From assembly GCA_000708835.1 (NCBI GenBank), contig DF236955.1, positions 248,001 to 312,000 on the forward strand: a stretch of 64,000 nucleotides of DNA. Reading direction: 5' to 3'. The notes beneath the pieces are model-generated. The model did no database searches, was not told the origin of the DNA, and saw only the letters and a list, made by a program, of their open reading frames with translations. Made by a program: the position numbers and the translations under genes. Source of the DNA: Klebsormidium nitens (lineage: Eukaryota > Streptophyta > Klebsormidiophyceae > Klebsormidiales > Klebsormidiaceae). Shown one piece after another: positions 35,501 through 48,002 of the stretch (within the stretch, counting starts at the first letter, position 1; each line of letters starts with the position of its first letter).

Positions 35501-37147
35501 CTTGCATCTCCGTTCTACTCTTTTGAGGAGCAGGTCCGGGCGCGGGGGCAGGCAGGATTCCGGAAGGGGTTTAGGGGGGCGGACCATATGCTGGCGCTGC
35601 GGGTTCTGACGGGTCGGTGGGGACGAGGTAGGAACCGGCACCTTTTTGCCTGCTTTGTAGATTTCAGAAAGGCGTTTGACATGGTGCCGCGAGAGAAGTT
35701 GTGGACGCGTTTGGAGGAGCTGGGAGTCGGGGACCGGATGCTTCAGTCGGTGCGGAGCATGTATTCTAACGTGCGCTGCCGGGTGAGAGGGGCCGGATGG
35801 GTTTCGGAAGAAAGTTTCGAAAGCAGCCGTGGGGTAAAACAGGGGTGCCCGTTGAGTCCCCTTCTGTTCGGTCTATACATTGACGGTTTAGAGGATGTGA
35901 TAGGCGGGACAGCAGACAATCCGGAGCTTAGCGGGGTCGAAGTTCCGTTTTTGGCTTTTGCGGATGACGTTGTTCTGCTGTCGACGAGTGCGGCGGGGCT
36001 GCAGAAAAAGTTGGGGCTTCTGGAAGAGTTCAGTAAAGAGAGTGGGCTCCCGGTAAACCTTCAAAAGACGGAAGTTGTGGTCTTTGGGGGTCAGTTCGCT
36101 GTGCAGAAAGTGAGGAACGAGTTTCAGTATGCGGGAGAGCGGGTTGCAATTGCGCAGAGCTATCGCTATTTGGGGGTGCAATTTCATTGCAACGGCAATT
36201 TTCGGGAGGGGGTCCAGGTTCTGGCGGCGGCCGGGCGGAAAGCAGCTTTCGCTCTGGAGCAAAGGTGTGCGGAGTTGGGGGCGCGAAGGATAAGGACGCG
36301 GGTCGGTTTGTTTGACGTGCTCGTAGGGCCGATTCTGCAGTACGGGGCGGAAGTATGGGGCCCGGGGTACGGTCCAAGGTGGGGGTGGAACGGGGACGGG
36401 GATTGTGTGGAGAAAGTCCACCGGGCGTTTTTGCGGGGGCTCTTGCGGGTCAAGAAGTCGACTCTGTCCAAGGCGGTTCTAGGCGAGTTCGGCCGGTTCC
36501 CTCTGGTTCTGCCTAGATGGGAGCAGATCTTTAGATTTGTTAATCGAACCGCGAACCTTCCGCAGGATCGACTAGCTCGGTTGGCCTTAGAGGAATCCAG
36601 GCGCATGTGGGCGGATGGTGAGGGAGGGTGGTTTGCAGAAGTCGTGGCAAAGGCCAGAGAGTTAGTTTTTGACGACAAAATTGTGCAGGGCTTTGATGTG
36701 AAGTCTCTCCGGAGTCTATCAGAATTTGCATACATGCAAGATTTGAGAGAAGAGCACGGTCGTAAGTACTGCACGTATTTTGAGGAGGTGAAGCAAGGCT
36801 ACTCGTATGAGCCCTACTTAGACCAGATAGAGCATGCGCCGTTTCTTCATGCGCTAGCCAAGTTCAGAGTCGGAGCTCATAATTTGGCTATTGAGACCGG
36901 AGCCTGGCAGGGGGTACCTAGAGCCGAAAGGTATTGTGCCTTGTGTGCAACGGGTGAAATAGAGGACGAACATCACTTCGTGTTCACTTGCCCAGTGTAT
37001 ACTGACCTCAGGATAGACTTCCCATATATCTTTCAGGATAGAGGAGAGATAAACTTGAGAACGTTCCTTAGTCTACAAGATACTTACGTGATAGGAAAGT
37101 ATTTGCACTTAAGCTTTGCATTAAGAGCGAGTTTAGTGCAGAGTTAG
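35501..37147 (+). mobile_element. 5'-truncated non-LTR retrotransposon reverse transcriptase with an open frame
   Basis: The frame is open from 35501 to the stop at 37147, about 548 codons; the first ATG is at 35588, but the RT domain clearly begins earlier (QAGFRKGFRGADHMLAL). It then shows FVDFRKAFDMVPREKLW, the template-grip motif QGCPLSPLLFGLYIDGL, and the catalytic box FLAFADDVVLLS with both Asp residues. A C-terminal zinc-knuckle-like C-x2-C-x8-H-H-x4-C segment (CALCATGEIEDEHHFVFTC) is typical of the zf-RVT region of plant LINE-like elements. The endonuclease and the first RT motifs are missing, so the copy is 5'-truncated, as target-primed reverse transcription commonly leaves it. No stop or frameshift interrupts the remaining part. 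I found no target-site duplication by eye; the right end probably lies between 37147 and about 37320. Confidence 0.88.
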
Positions 37148-37320
37148 TAAATAGAGACATTCGTCGACTTAGCCGACCACGGCTCCGAACCGACGTTAAA
37201 TCAACTAAATCTAAAATCTTTTGACCACACAAATGTGGAGGCGACTTTACCACCTCGGCTGAGAAACGTCAGTTCCGCCTCCGACTCAGCAATATGTATT
37301 ATGTGAAGCAAGCTCGGCCT

Positions 37321-39800
37321 TCACGCCACGCATCGTTTCTTGGCCGACCGAATATAGCACATCCGCCCACACTCTTCTAGGTCAGCCGCGTCCCGTATCC
37401 ATCGCCGCCCCTCCCAATCGCTCGACGCATTCACCGAGCTCCAATCCACTTTCTTGCCGGACTTCCAATACTGTGCCAGGTTCCGATAACTAGCGTCGGT
37501 GCCAAAATCGTATTCCTGCTCGAACCGCCACAGCTTGGCCATGTCCAACGGCTGCACGTTGGGGATCGTCACCGGGCGGTCCGTACTGGCCCGGTACTGG
37601 TGATACGCCGGGTCGCTTACTAACTGGGACAACGTGCCCGGGAAGAACCACCCCATGCTGTTGTCTTTCTGGTAGTCGAACGGCACGCCTGCCCGGTTAA
37701 GGCACAGCCCGACTCGCATGTCCCCCGCCCAGCAGTCGGTAAAGTCTACCATGCACCCGTCGAGAAACGGGGCGACCAATTCGAGCGATTTCTTAGACAA
37801 AACGAAGCCTGCGTCGCCCTGGGGGAACATCGCGTTCGTCTTGCCAGCTGTCACGCCTGAATCGTGCATCCCCCCGCAACCGGTGACCAGGTACCCCCTG
37901 CCCAAGCACATACTGTTCGCCGTCGCGGTGGGCAGCTTCGACAACAACACTTTCGCCACGTTTTCTAACATCAGATACGCATCGTCGTCGACTACGAGGT
38001 ACGTCTCCGCCGTCGGGAACGTCTCGTGAAGCAGCCTGAGCGCGGGCAAGAACGTTGACTGCGCTCCTTCCTCTTGGGCAGCTTTCCCGCCCACTTTCTT
38101 GAGGAGTTTGCTGGCGAGTTTCGCCCCGGGGGGAACCCCCGGGCCCTGCTTGTCGGACACGATGAGAAGGTTGGGGATGCGGCTCTCCTGGAGCCACGTG
38201 GATTGGAGGACCGGCAGGCGGTGGGCGGCAGTGGAGGCTTCTGTTCGGACGGCAATGGCAACGCGGCTGGAGACCTGGCAGAGAGGACGGGTGGGGAAGT
38301 CTGAGCTGAAAAAGTAGATGGTCAAATCTTCTTAAACGTGCTTTCTTTGCTGCTGCAAATGGATTCGCTCAGGCATCACAGTTGTTGCAAGAAAAAGATG
38401 CTATGCCCTGGAACCTGGGCCCGAGGAACAGCGAACAGTCTTACAACGCCACTTTTGTCCAAGAAACGAACCAGCCGACCAAATCGAAAAAAGACAGACT
38501 TGAATGGATCGGGAACGAGAAGAGATCTGAAACGAGCGTGCCAGGAAGCTATGCGTCAGCGCCCAACTAGTTTGTAAGCAAACTCAATCTCAAACATGCT
38601 ATTCACACAACTGATAGGAAGCAACGTGCAAAGAATAAGATTGTCAAGCCTGTTTTCCCACCATCTTTCTGTCTCCCTATTCTAAGAGAATCCCAAACCT
38701 CCTTTGAAGCTCACCTTTTCCCAGAGGGACTCCTTTGCCGCCCACTGGATTGCTTCCCTAGGTGTAGCCACCATTTGCTTCGGCTTTATCCTGCCGTACC
38801 AGGTGGGCCTTCCGTCAGGCCCAAAAGTCGGACTCGGAAGGTTCCGTCCACCTTGCCTCGCAGTTTTGACACCGGTGCTCTGGATCGAGCTCGGAACTGC
38901 AAATCTGTCGCCCCCCAGTGCAGACAGGAGCAGGAGGCCCAGGAAAGCGCCGCAGCAAAACACCAGCAAAAGGAGCTTCCAACCTGGGAACAGAAGGAGT
39001 GAGAGGTGTGTGAGGAATTGTGTGGGCGAGTGAGCAGAAGAAGAGGAGCAATCATATATAGGCCGGCAAGTCCTTCCATGATGAAGGTGCCGCGGGCCAG
39101 CACAAGTTGCAATCAGCACTGCTTGGCCAGATGGGTTCTTAGCATGCCAGATTGGGGCTGAACGCACACACTTTGCAGATTGGTACATAACTGTTTGCAC
39201 AAATTTATCAGGCTGACTTTTGAATGTCAAGGCATGTGCATACAGTTGGTGAGAGCTCCAACCGTTCGCAAACACATTGAAGCTACTTTGACCATAGCTA
39301 GAATAGGCAGGTTCAGTGTTGGAGCTAGACGAGGGCTGAGCATATGCGCGCACGTCCGCCAAAGCACAGGTTTTGAACAGGGATTTGCAACTCAAAGTCG
39401 CGACTCATCAGTTTGTCACCAGCACCGAAGCTGCAAAACGAGCGGTGGGCTGAAGCGGATAGAAAGCAGTGTGTCCATCAGATTGCGCCTCTCGACAACA
39501 GATTTTGCCATTCCGCTAAAAGCCGCGCAAGCCAAGTGCCAAAAATCTCAACTCACCCGGAGCCCCATTTTTCAGCCACGTGTCCAGCTCCGTCAGTTCG
39601 CCGACTTCGTCCTCTGCTTCTAGTTCCAGCTCCGGGCCCTCTGAGCTCGTGTCGCTGATAACTGTGTAATCTCTGGACTGGTCTGAGTCGGAGTCTGATC
39701 TATTTCTGAGGACTGAGCTGGGCGACGACTGCCGGTAGTTCTTGGGTGGAGCATTGGTAGTGACCCGAGTGCGCCGCCCTGTGCTCTTTACGATAGCCAT
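37321..39800 (-). CDS. GT31/Fringe-like glycosyltransferase, type II membrane protein, 488 aa
   Basis: Three exons in phase: 39800-39557, 38983-38715 and 38274-37321. The N-terminal cytosolic segment is acidic and Ser-rich (about residues 1-81). A signal anchor follows at about 83-105 (WKLLLLVFCCGAFLGLLLLS), giving type II topology, presumably in the Golgi. The catalytic part opens with SSRVAIAVRTEASTAAHRLP and carries the DxD-type metal site in TYLVVDDDAYLMLENV, then GDAGFVLSKKSLELV and CWAGDMRVGLCLNRAGV, as in Fringe-like and plant DUF604 members of GT31. These enzymes add UDP-activated sugars such as Gal or GlcNAc to glycans; the acceptor is unknown here. The gene is convergent with the reverse transcriptase, whose stop is only about 170 bp away. 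Confidence 0.85.
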
Positions 39801-41179
39801 TCCTGCTGAAAGGAGCGCCCGATCAGGCAGGAAGTGGGCGGACTTCTCTCTGTGTTCAAGTGGCGCTCTTCAAAGCTGGGCGCCAGCACTATGAGCTACA
39901 GCTCGATCTCGCTGTACTGCAAGGCCAGGCTGCTCCAGATGAGACATCCTTTGCTGGATGCTGCATCTACACGCAGTTCCCTCAGGAGTCAGGGAGTCTT
40001 GCAGGGGAGCTGAATCCTGCGCTCCTCATGGCCCAGCAGACAGCGGTTCTCGAGCTGTTGCATCGGTTGACAACACCAGACATCACCGGAACTACCTAGT
40101 TCTTATTTTGCTTGCCAGTCACAACACGCTCGTGTTGGGGGTTTGACATCAAATGGGTGCGCCTTGCATGTACGCAGCACTGCTTCTACCACCGCCAGGC
40201 CGTTACGTTTTAGAATGGATGTTATGAACATTGCGTGCGTGCACTCAAGTTCGGCGGTCGGTTATATTCTCGCCAGGTCTCGCAACTGGCCGTCCGTTTA
40301 CGGTTTCGAATTCTAACGAACGGCTTGGATTGGAACCGACGCACTGAGAAACTGCGCGCGCATCTATTACCAAATATTGTCAAACTTAATTTAGGCTAGT
40401 AACATGATTTGTGGTCGTCGATTTTCATGGCCGGTCGGCGGAAAAACTGCAATCAATCCCAAATTCACCACAATTCGGTTTCAATCAAAGGAGATATCGT
40501 TCAATATTGGCAGTCGCCAAAAGCTGAGTCTTTTTGCATGGAGACAACGGGGCCGCATGAGCTTATATTGCAGCAGCATGCGCATCATCGCCGCAATTCT
40601 AATAACCTTACATTGTGTGCCACTGAACCATGATGCATTCGACTTCGCATGAAAGACAAGCTCCGGAGAAGCTCGACACGATACAAAATGATGCGTATAT
40701 TCCGTGACGCTGTGTGGGTTGAACAATACTTTGTGCACTCGGAGCGAATGGCAAAGCTGGACTAGATATATGTGAAATGCATATGACGACTGCATGTCCA
40801 CGTACTGAACCGACGTACGAACACCGTTGTTCAACTTGATCGATACCCGTAACCGGCCGCCAATGAAGATCAAAGGGTTGTTGAAGCTGGTTGACTAGCC
40901 CCTGTTTGGGTAAGATGTTTGGCAATACATGAGCCTTTGCATCGCAATCTGCTTCGATATTGATAGTTTATTACCCATGACGTCATCAATGCCCTAGAGA
41001 CGGTCTGTGATCCACGCATGCCAAAATCCCAGTACTTGGACACTCCTGATGATAAATCAGGTCGCAGAGCATTAGAAGACTCATAATCAAGCTCCACCAC
41101 TTCTGGCCATCCGTGTGCCACGAAATTCCGAAGAACCATATTAAAGACGTCCAGCGATCACCATTGCTGCTTTTTCCTC
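39801..41179. other. Intergenic region between GT31 5' end and CCT1 3' end
   Basis: Both neighbours are on the minus strand, so this holds the GT31 promoter and the CCT1 3' UTR. A short frame at 39860-40099 (+) lacks motifs and overlaps the likely promoter, so I do not call it. The part from 40140 to 41150 is AT-richer and featureless to the eye. Confidence 0.5.
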
Positions 41180-44100
41180 CTAATGCCCATCAGCTTCCTC
41201 CTCCTCTTTGTGGAGCTTGATCATATCATCGATTCGCAAGATCGTGATCGCTGCTTCGGTTGCAAACTGCACAAGGAAGTCATCCCTAGCTCAGTGGCGA
41301 CGTAGGTTAACGACAAATTTGCGAATCTTCCTGACGAGTTGTTTTTCTCACGGCATTGCCTCTGCAACTAGGCATTGAAAACCACGAGCGCATTGAAGCT
41401 CAAAGCAAATGTAGAGATTCATCGAGCAAAAGCTCAAAGGATCGACAGTGGGGGGAAATTCGACTCAGTCCACATGCAAAATAAGTTGCCAAATGATTCG
41501 GAATGAAGACGAACCTATGGGGTATTCGGACAATCATGTAACGCTCTCTCACCTGCAGGACCTTGGTTTTGCTAAGAGCCGGCTCGATCACCCCTGCCTC
41601 GATGTTGTTTCTAACCACGCCGTTCACGAGGTCCAGACCCGTCCTGTATACAGAAGACCAGATAAACCTACTTAGTGAACTGGCAAATATGGTCATTTGG
41701 GCTAAGCCTGCTGGATTGTTCGCTCTCGAGTTTTCAAACCTTTCAAGCGGCTGTTAACATCGGTGATCCCGATCAAGCAGATGTAGCTTCACGCCTTACA
41801 GAAGAACCAGGTAGAGGTCCCTAAAAGATCAGCCCTCCGACTTCGCTCTTAGAGCAATGCTCGCGGGTTGCTTTATCTGGATGCGTCGAACTCGACGACC
41901 GGCCACGGAGTGGGTTCCCAGCCTCCCAGCACTACGCAAACGCTGCTTCTGGACTCGGCTATTGATGCCTCCCACGCCTGGGCAAAGACCTCAAGCCCAA
42001 CTCACCCCGAGAGGTGGGCTTTGTCCGGGGATGTCTGCGCTTTGTGGTGGTACGCGCGCAGCTTGGCCACCAGCTCGGTGGCGTCCTTGGCCGCGTTCAC
42101 GGCCAGCGTCTTGGGGATGACCAGCAGCGCCTCCGCGAACTCGGCGATGGCCAGCTGCTCCCGCGACCCGAGCGTGGTCGCCAGGTTCTCCAGGTGCACC
42201 GACAGCGCAGCCTCCACGGCGCCCCCCCCCGCGACCACCTGGAACGGAAGACAAGACGGCTAAATCAGCGCTCGAGCTTTTGGGCCTGAGGGGGCCAATG
42301 TCGTCGATCAGAATGGAGGCCGTCGCGTCGTCTTGAGTGCGAGTACGGGCTGTGAGAGGGCGGCTGAAAAACGAAGTTTCTTTGCACAGGGCGGACTGGC
42401 TTTCAAAAGTTGGAGGACAATTGCCGGTATGGGACGCGAACAGGTCGCCAATGATTGGACTGTGAGCATCAAATAGGATTGCCGCGGATCATTACAGATC
42501 AGGAGTACAATGCGAGCACAATGAACCAGCGGGAAATTGCAGGAGGCAGAGCATCAAGCTTTCAGATCACCTGCGCTTCGATGCAAACGACTTATAGAAC
42601 CGGCCTTCTTATTTCACCATGAAAAGGGCAGTGTGACACCAGACAATGGGAATTGACTGAAATTCGTGACGGCATGTCTCAGAGAACGCGCAGATCTGGA
42701 GATAGAAAAGCGGCACAACGGAAGGCCCACCGTGTTCGACTCGAGAGTCCGCTTGACTATGCATAGCGAGTCGTGCAGCGACCGCTCCATTTCGTCCAGC
42801 ATGTAATCGTTGGCGCCTCTGAGAAGGATGGACACCTGCACGCAAAAAGGCCGTAAACAATGAGTGAACAGATGCCAACTCGCAGTCTGCAGTGTTGCAT
42901 CGCATGCAGACACGAGCTTCGCCTTTGAAACTAGCGAGCCTGCTTCAAAGGCAAATGTCCCAAAGTCAGAAAGTAAAGTGCTACACAGTTCCTACACGAT
43001 GAGTCATAACATCGAAAATACATCTTTCTGGCGGTTGAGCAACTGAGTTGAGAAAATCCTTCTGATGCAGGCAAGGACCTGCGGGTTCCACGCCGCAATA
43101 TTCTTTAGTGCAAGCTTCACTCCTCTAAAAAGCAGAAGTTGCAGTTATTTTCGACAGCGACACGAGGAACTAGACAGAAAATTGTTGCCCCAGTGCTGTC
43201 ATGCCATGGAGGCTGTTCACAGGCCCAATCAAAGGCATACTAATGCTTACCGCCCGCGAGTTCTTGGGTCCCTTGATGACTAGCAATTCATCGTCTGCCA
43301 CCCGTTCCTCTGCAACCTCCTCCGCTGTCCCCAGGAACGAGGCGTCGAACGTCTCCCCGCCCTCCATGTCGGCGAAGGTCAGCATCTGGAGTGATGCACA
43401 CGAGTTCAGAAGAGATGGAGACCTTTTCGAGGCCCCCGCTTCGGTGAAACTTGCACGTAAGGTAATCAATAAGCTACCCAGCAGATAACGTTCTAGAAGG
43501 AAGCGACGGATTTGACGTGTCAGCAGAGGAGCTCAACATCTCGATGCACACGCGATTAGGAGAATGTTTCACAATAGTTGTCCTCAACCTGCGCAAATTC
43601 TTGCGGCCAAACAGGACCAGAAAAAAACGGAGCCGAAAATTCGCTGCTGAGCGCTATGCTGCGGATCGAATTCAGGAGGACGTACCGGCGTGGCCCCAGT
43701 CGCCTTTGCTATGTGCCGAAGGTCCTCCTTGCTCACTCGGCGTGCTGCAATCGCTCCGGCTTCGACGAAGTACTGCAGACAACATTCAAAATTAGATTGA
43801 GGCCTCGCTCGGAGCAAGAGCCCCAAGCCTGCGCTTACAAACCAGAGAGTTTTGCAACCACTTCACAATGTCCAATCCCCGTGAGTACATCAGTGGCCTC
43901 ACAAGGCTCGGTTTAATAAGCAGAGCGAATCGCAGATGCCTGCATGAGAACCTCGCCCTATGCACTATTTCTCAGAACAGCTTGCATCGCTTGCACAAAC
44001 ACGTTAGTTGCAAGCAGTCGTGTCCCTACCTTGAGTGCCATATCGTCTATCCCCTTGGTCGTCAGAATGACGTTCGCCCCCGCCTTGAGCAGCTTCTGTA

Positions 44101-47038
44101 TCCTCTCCTTCGTTACGTCAGACTCTCTGCATGTTTAAGTCACGCTGTTACGTTTCTTCACTTCATGGGCAGAACGCTCTTTATAGCTCAAAAGGTCAGC
44201 GTCACCGCGTCAGATGCACCCATCGAGCCGCTCTTGATTGCTGAATGATCTTCGCACCAGTTCTAAGCACCCTCACGTGAAAAAACAAAAACGTAAACTG
44301 CAATCAAACGCACCTCCCGTGATCTCATCTCCTTCATCTGAGTGGGGCCCTCAGGCTTTCGAACCGCTCACCTGTCCCTAATCTTCTCCAGTTCCCTTGG
44401 ATCATTGACCAGCACCTGTATTCCCATCTGCATCTTGGTCTTCTGGAGGTTGAAGTCTAGGCATGCAATCTTGGCCGGTGACACGCTCTTGACCATCCCC
44501 TGGGCTGCACGTGTCGTGTTGATTGCGTAACCCTTCAGCAGCTGGCTCTCCTTGGCGCTCTTCCCGTGTGCCTTCAGAATATTGATGGACTGCAGGACGG
44601 TGTTAGAGCGATCCATGTTCAGCCCAGAGTCCTTGTGAAAGGAGACGTAAGCATGATTTACCAAAGTCGGATAGATTTGAGCAGCCGGCAACTCGAAACC
44701 AGCGCTGCATTTGTCCATAAAAGAGGAGAAGGATGATGTAGCTAGGTCAGGTATCTCAGGAAAACTGGAAGCATCTACAGTGCGGGCAAGATTTTCCGAA
44801 TTTCACCAAAATACGTATTACTTGGAGTCCTGACCACCAGTCTCACTGACCTTGATTGGGTAGCGCACATCTCCTCTATCGTTTGTTGACTTGATGGATT
44901 GCACGGCATCCACCGCCTGCAATGCAATCACGAGGCTCAGTCCGGTTGCTACGAAAGCTTTTGGTGCACAGAAGGACCTAAAACAAGACCAATGGTCCCA
45001 AGCGCAGTCCATGAACAAGTATCAGGCACCTTAGTGCACTGGCCGATTGTACCGTTTTCCTTTGTGGTCGGTGACTTACTATCTTGGCAAAGTAGTCGCT
45101 CTCAGTTCCAATGATCTTAGAGGACATGCTGGTCTTTGCGGCATTAAGGAGCGTCTCCTTGGGCAGTTTGTCAACCTGCAAAGAAATGTTCTTCAGTCAA
45201 GTTGGGCACATGTGAGGTTGCGAGGTTTCAGATCAAGAAAAACATGACTGCATAGGAGGGGACGATGCGTAACCTGGTGATATGATGCTGGAGTCGAGCA
45301 ACAAGCACCAAAATGCATGAAAATGGGCAAAAAGACCTCCCCTTCACCTTTATGGCCAGCTTCTCATCTACATACTTCACGGCTTCCCGCATAGCAAGCT
45401 GCAAAAAGAGAAAGACAGACACATGTGAGCATTGTGATTCGAAACTTGGATGTCTGTCCCCTGTACCAAGATTGGAAGGTCTAGATTGCTTCATAGCAAG
45501 TACATCTAGATTCTGTATACTGTACGCTTTTCATCAACGTCCATTGCAAAATTGCACCTATTCATCTTCAATTGGCAAGTTGCCGACTCTCAAAGTAGCA
45601 GAGCCGTTGACATCAAGTTTTCAAAAGCGACATCAACTCAGAGTGTTAGTGTTAGGAGTATTGGCTCATTTAACTTACACCATTTTTGGCACTACAGTAA
45701 TCTGAACTTACCCTGTAGCCACTGATGATGGATGTTGGATGTATCTTGTTGCGAACCAGGTCGTTGGCCCTCTGCAGGAATTGCACATAGTCCATCAGAA
45801 CACGAACACATACCCCCGTACTGAATCCTGCCTCCGTCATCAATCGCCACACCACAAGGTCCAACCTTCACAAGTTTTTCACCAACGCTGGAGCAGCGAC
45901 ATCTTGAAAAGCCTGGCGCTACCACCAACACCGGAGCCACAAACTTTTATGAGCCCTGGCGCTGCCACTAGAACACACTCACCTTCAACAGCTCCGCTGC
46001 CACAATGACCACGGAGGTGGTGCCATCGCCCACTTCCCTGTCTTGGAGCTCCGCCAGCTCAACAAGAACCTGTACTTTGATAACCCAGACTCAGAACGCC
46101 CTTCTAATTCAGAAACTTGCCGGAACCTGACGACTTGATGGCCGGACTTCTGATCTTACAATGATGCCACCACCCTCGACAAGGCTTAGAAAGTGGTCGG
46201 ATGCAAGTGATGGTTGATCTGCAGTCGGTTGTGCATCAGATAGTTTTTTATGCTGGACCTCTCGTTCATTGAAGCCCTGGCAGCTTACCTTGGCGGCTGG
46301 ATGTTCCACTTCGAGCATCTTCAGAATTGTGGCACCGTCGTTTGTGATAGTGACATCACCGATGTCATCCACCAGCATCTGTGGAGGCACCGCTGACCTC
46401 AATCAATCACCTTAGAAGCAAGGCTTGGGTATCAAGTCCAATTTGCAATCAATTAAGTATCAATTTGGTATTCTACCACCACTTAATGGAGATAAACCAA
46501 ATACTCTTGACTTCTAGACCATCAACAAGGTAAGATCGAAACCAGGTGTCTGCTACCACTGAAAGTACGAGTGTATGACTTTGTTGCAGAGTGCACCAAT
46601 CAAACACCAGAAAAAGGACGGATTCTCTTGCACTAAGGTGCCAGTAATACTCACCTTGTCCAGGCCCACAGGACCCAAGGAGCTCTTCACTACGTTGGAG
46701 ATCGCTTGGACGGCAGTGGCTGCAGGATCAAATATTGTGTGTCAAACTGTGGCTTTGTTTGACAGCAGGTTGCACCAGTGACCAATTTTTTTTTGTGGAG
46801 TTCGTTCGAAGGTGTCAAATAAGTGTTGCGTGTTCTTAAGGAGACTTGTCATGATGGAAGTTCGATTAATCAAACAGCCTGCAGCAAGAATTCACCCAGT
46901 TCCGCGATGCCAGCAACGCTCCACGACGCAGTGCACACGCCTGTTAAAACAGTTGTACAAGCAAAGGCTGCCCTTACCGTTCTGTGTTCTGACATCTTGC
47001 CCGGATTGACGATCGCCAGAGATTTCCAGTCCTTCCAT
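41180..47038 (-). CDS. CCT1: T-complex protein 1 subunit alpha (CCT1), complete, 542 aa
   Basis: Subunit of the cytosolic CCT/TRiC chaperonin, which folds actin, tubulin and many other proteins using ATP. I place 16 exons: 47038-46978, 46719-46655, 46378-46289, 46069-45983, 45771-45712, 45398-45348, 45175-45080, 44916-44851, 44589-44372, 44126-44030, 43772-43686, 43385-43251, 42835-42731, 42238-42006, 41643-41553 and 41266-41180. All phases close exactly and give 542 aa against about 545 in the family. Key motifs: [15 protein letters not shown] at the start, [25 protein letters not shown], the nucleotide/hydrolysis motif [39 protein letters not shown] and the end [17 protein letters not shown] followed by an acidic EEEEADGH tail. 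No defect is visible. The start ATG at 47038 gives [10 protein letters not shown], close to the usual N-terminus. It is divergent from the gene at 48003. Confidence 0.96.
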
Positions 47039-48002
47039 CCTAGCCTGCTTGGTGAAAACCACAGGATTGAGAAGACACTCGCGCAGCTACTAGCTGCGAT
47101 TGGAAGCTCTCTCGTCAATGCGCCGTTCACAAACGTCCCTGAGGCTGCATTCTTCAAGTTCTGTTCTGCCCACTTCTTTTCTGAACAGCTTTCAAATTCT
47201 GGAGTGCAGCTGCCGGGTGAATGCAGGTCTGTCCAAACTAGCAAAATGCTCCAAATCGCGAGGCGAAGGCAAAACCGCGTGTTTTTGGACAACGTCGAAG
47301 AGCTCCGCTTGTTTACAATCGACTAGCTGCTTGGTTGATATGCCCAGAAGATGGTGAGCCTAGCCGGTTTTCTTGACCACCGGGGGCGGTGGGGTGGGGG
47401 CTTACTGCTACCATTAGTTAAATAAGGACTGCCGGCCAAATCTCTTCACCCGCATCAAGAGCACCTGGTATTGAAGGAAGCACCGGGGGGTGTGGCTGCC
47501 ACAACTGCTTCCTGACTTCGAAACCTTCTGAGGCCTTGTAAATTCTCGCGAGCTTAATTGCAAGCACAGAATGCTTATATATTTTAAAAGGGATTTTAGG
47601 GTTTGCTGTGCTTGCGCAGCGCCGCACTGCCAACTGGTCTCTGCACTGGCAGGGATTTGGGGCGGCGCGGCGGCATGGGTGCATTGGGCATTGGGGGCTT
47701 GCTGGAGATATTTCTATCCAACCAAGTTTGAAATGTTGTCTGGACCACGGACAGTGGCTTCTCAGATTGGAGAATCGCGGCCATCCACCGCATGGCTCAA
47801 CCAACTTATTGACAAAAGAGGGCGCTGCAGTCTCCACCTGCTGCAATGCAGTGGTCGTCTGACGAATACATCCAGCTTTCCTGTGCATAAGCCTGCTTTG
47901 GAGCTGGTGGCAGCTACGCAGCTTTCATGACACTTGGAAGCACTTGCAGAGGCTCTCATCGCCTGCTGCACCATTAGAGAGCAGTATCAAACGACATCTG
48001 CA
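47039..48002. promoter_or_regulatory. Divergent intergenic region, CCT1 (-) / HNH-like gene (+)
   Basis: A 964-bp interval between start codons that face away from each other. It includes a G-rich patch near 47380-47400 and a short GC-rich patch near 47660-47700. Open frames here are short and lack motifs. No defined core element can be named. Confidence 0.4.

Noticed and set aside
37148-37320. Target-site duplication for the reverse transcriptase element
   Set aside because: I compared the bases around 35490-35515 with 37148-37330 and found only short partial matches, not a convincing direct repeat.
39860-40099. 79-codon plus-strand frame next to the GT31 start
   Set aside because: It has no ATG at its first codon, no recognisable motif, and sits in the probable GT31 promoter.
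46823-47326. 167-codon plus-strand frame
   Set aside because: It is antisense to CCT1 exon 1 and its flanks, with no motif.
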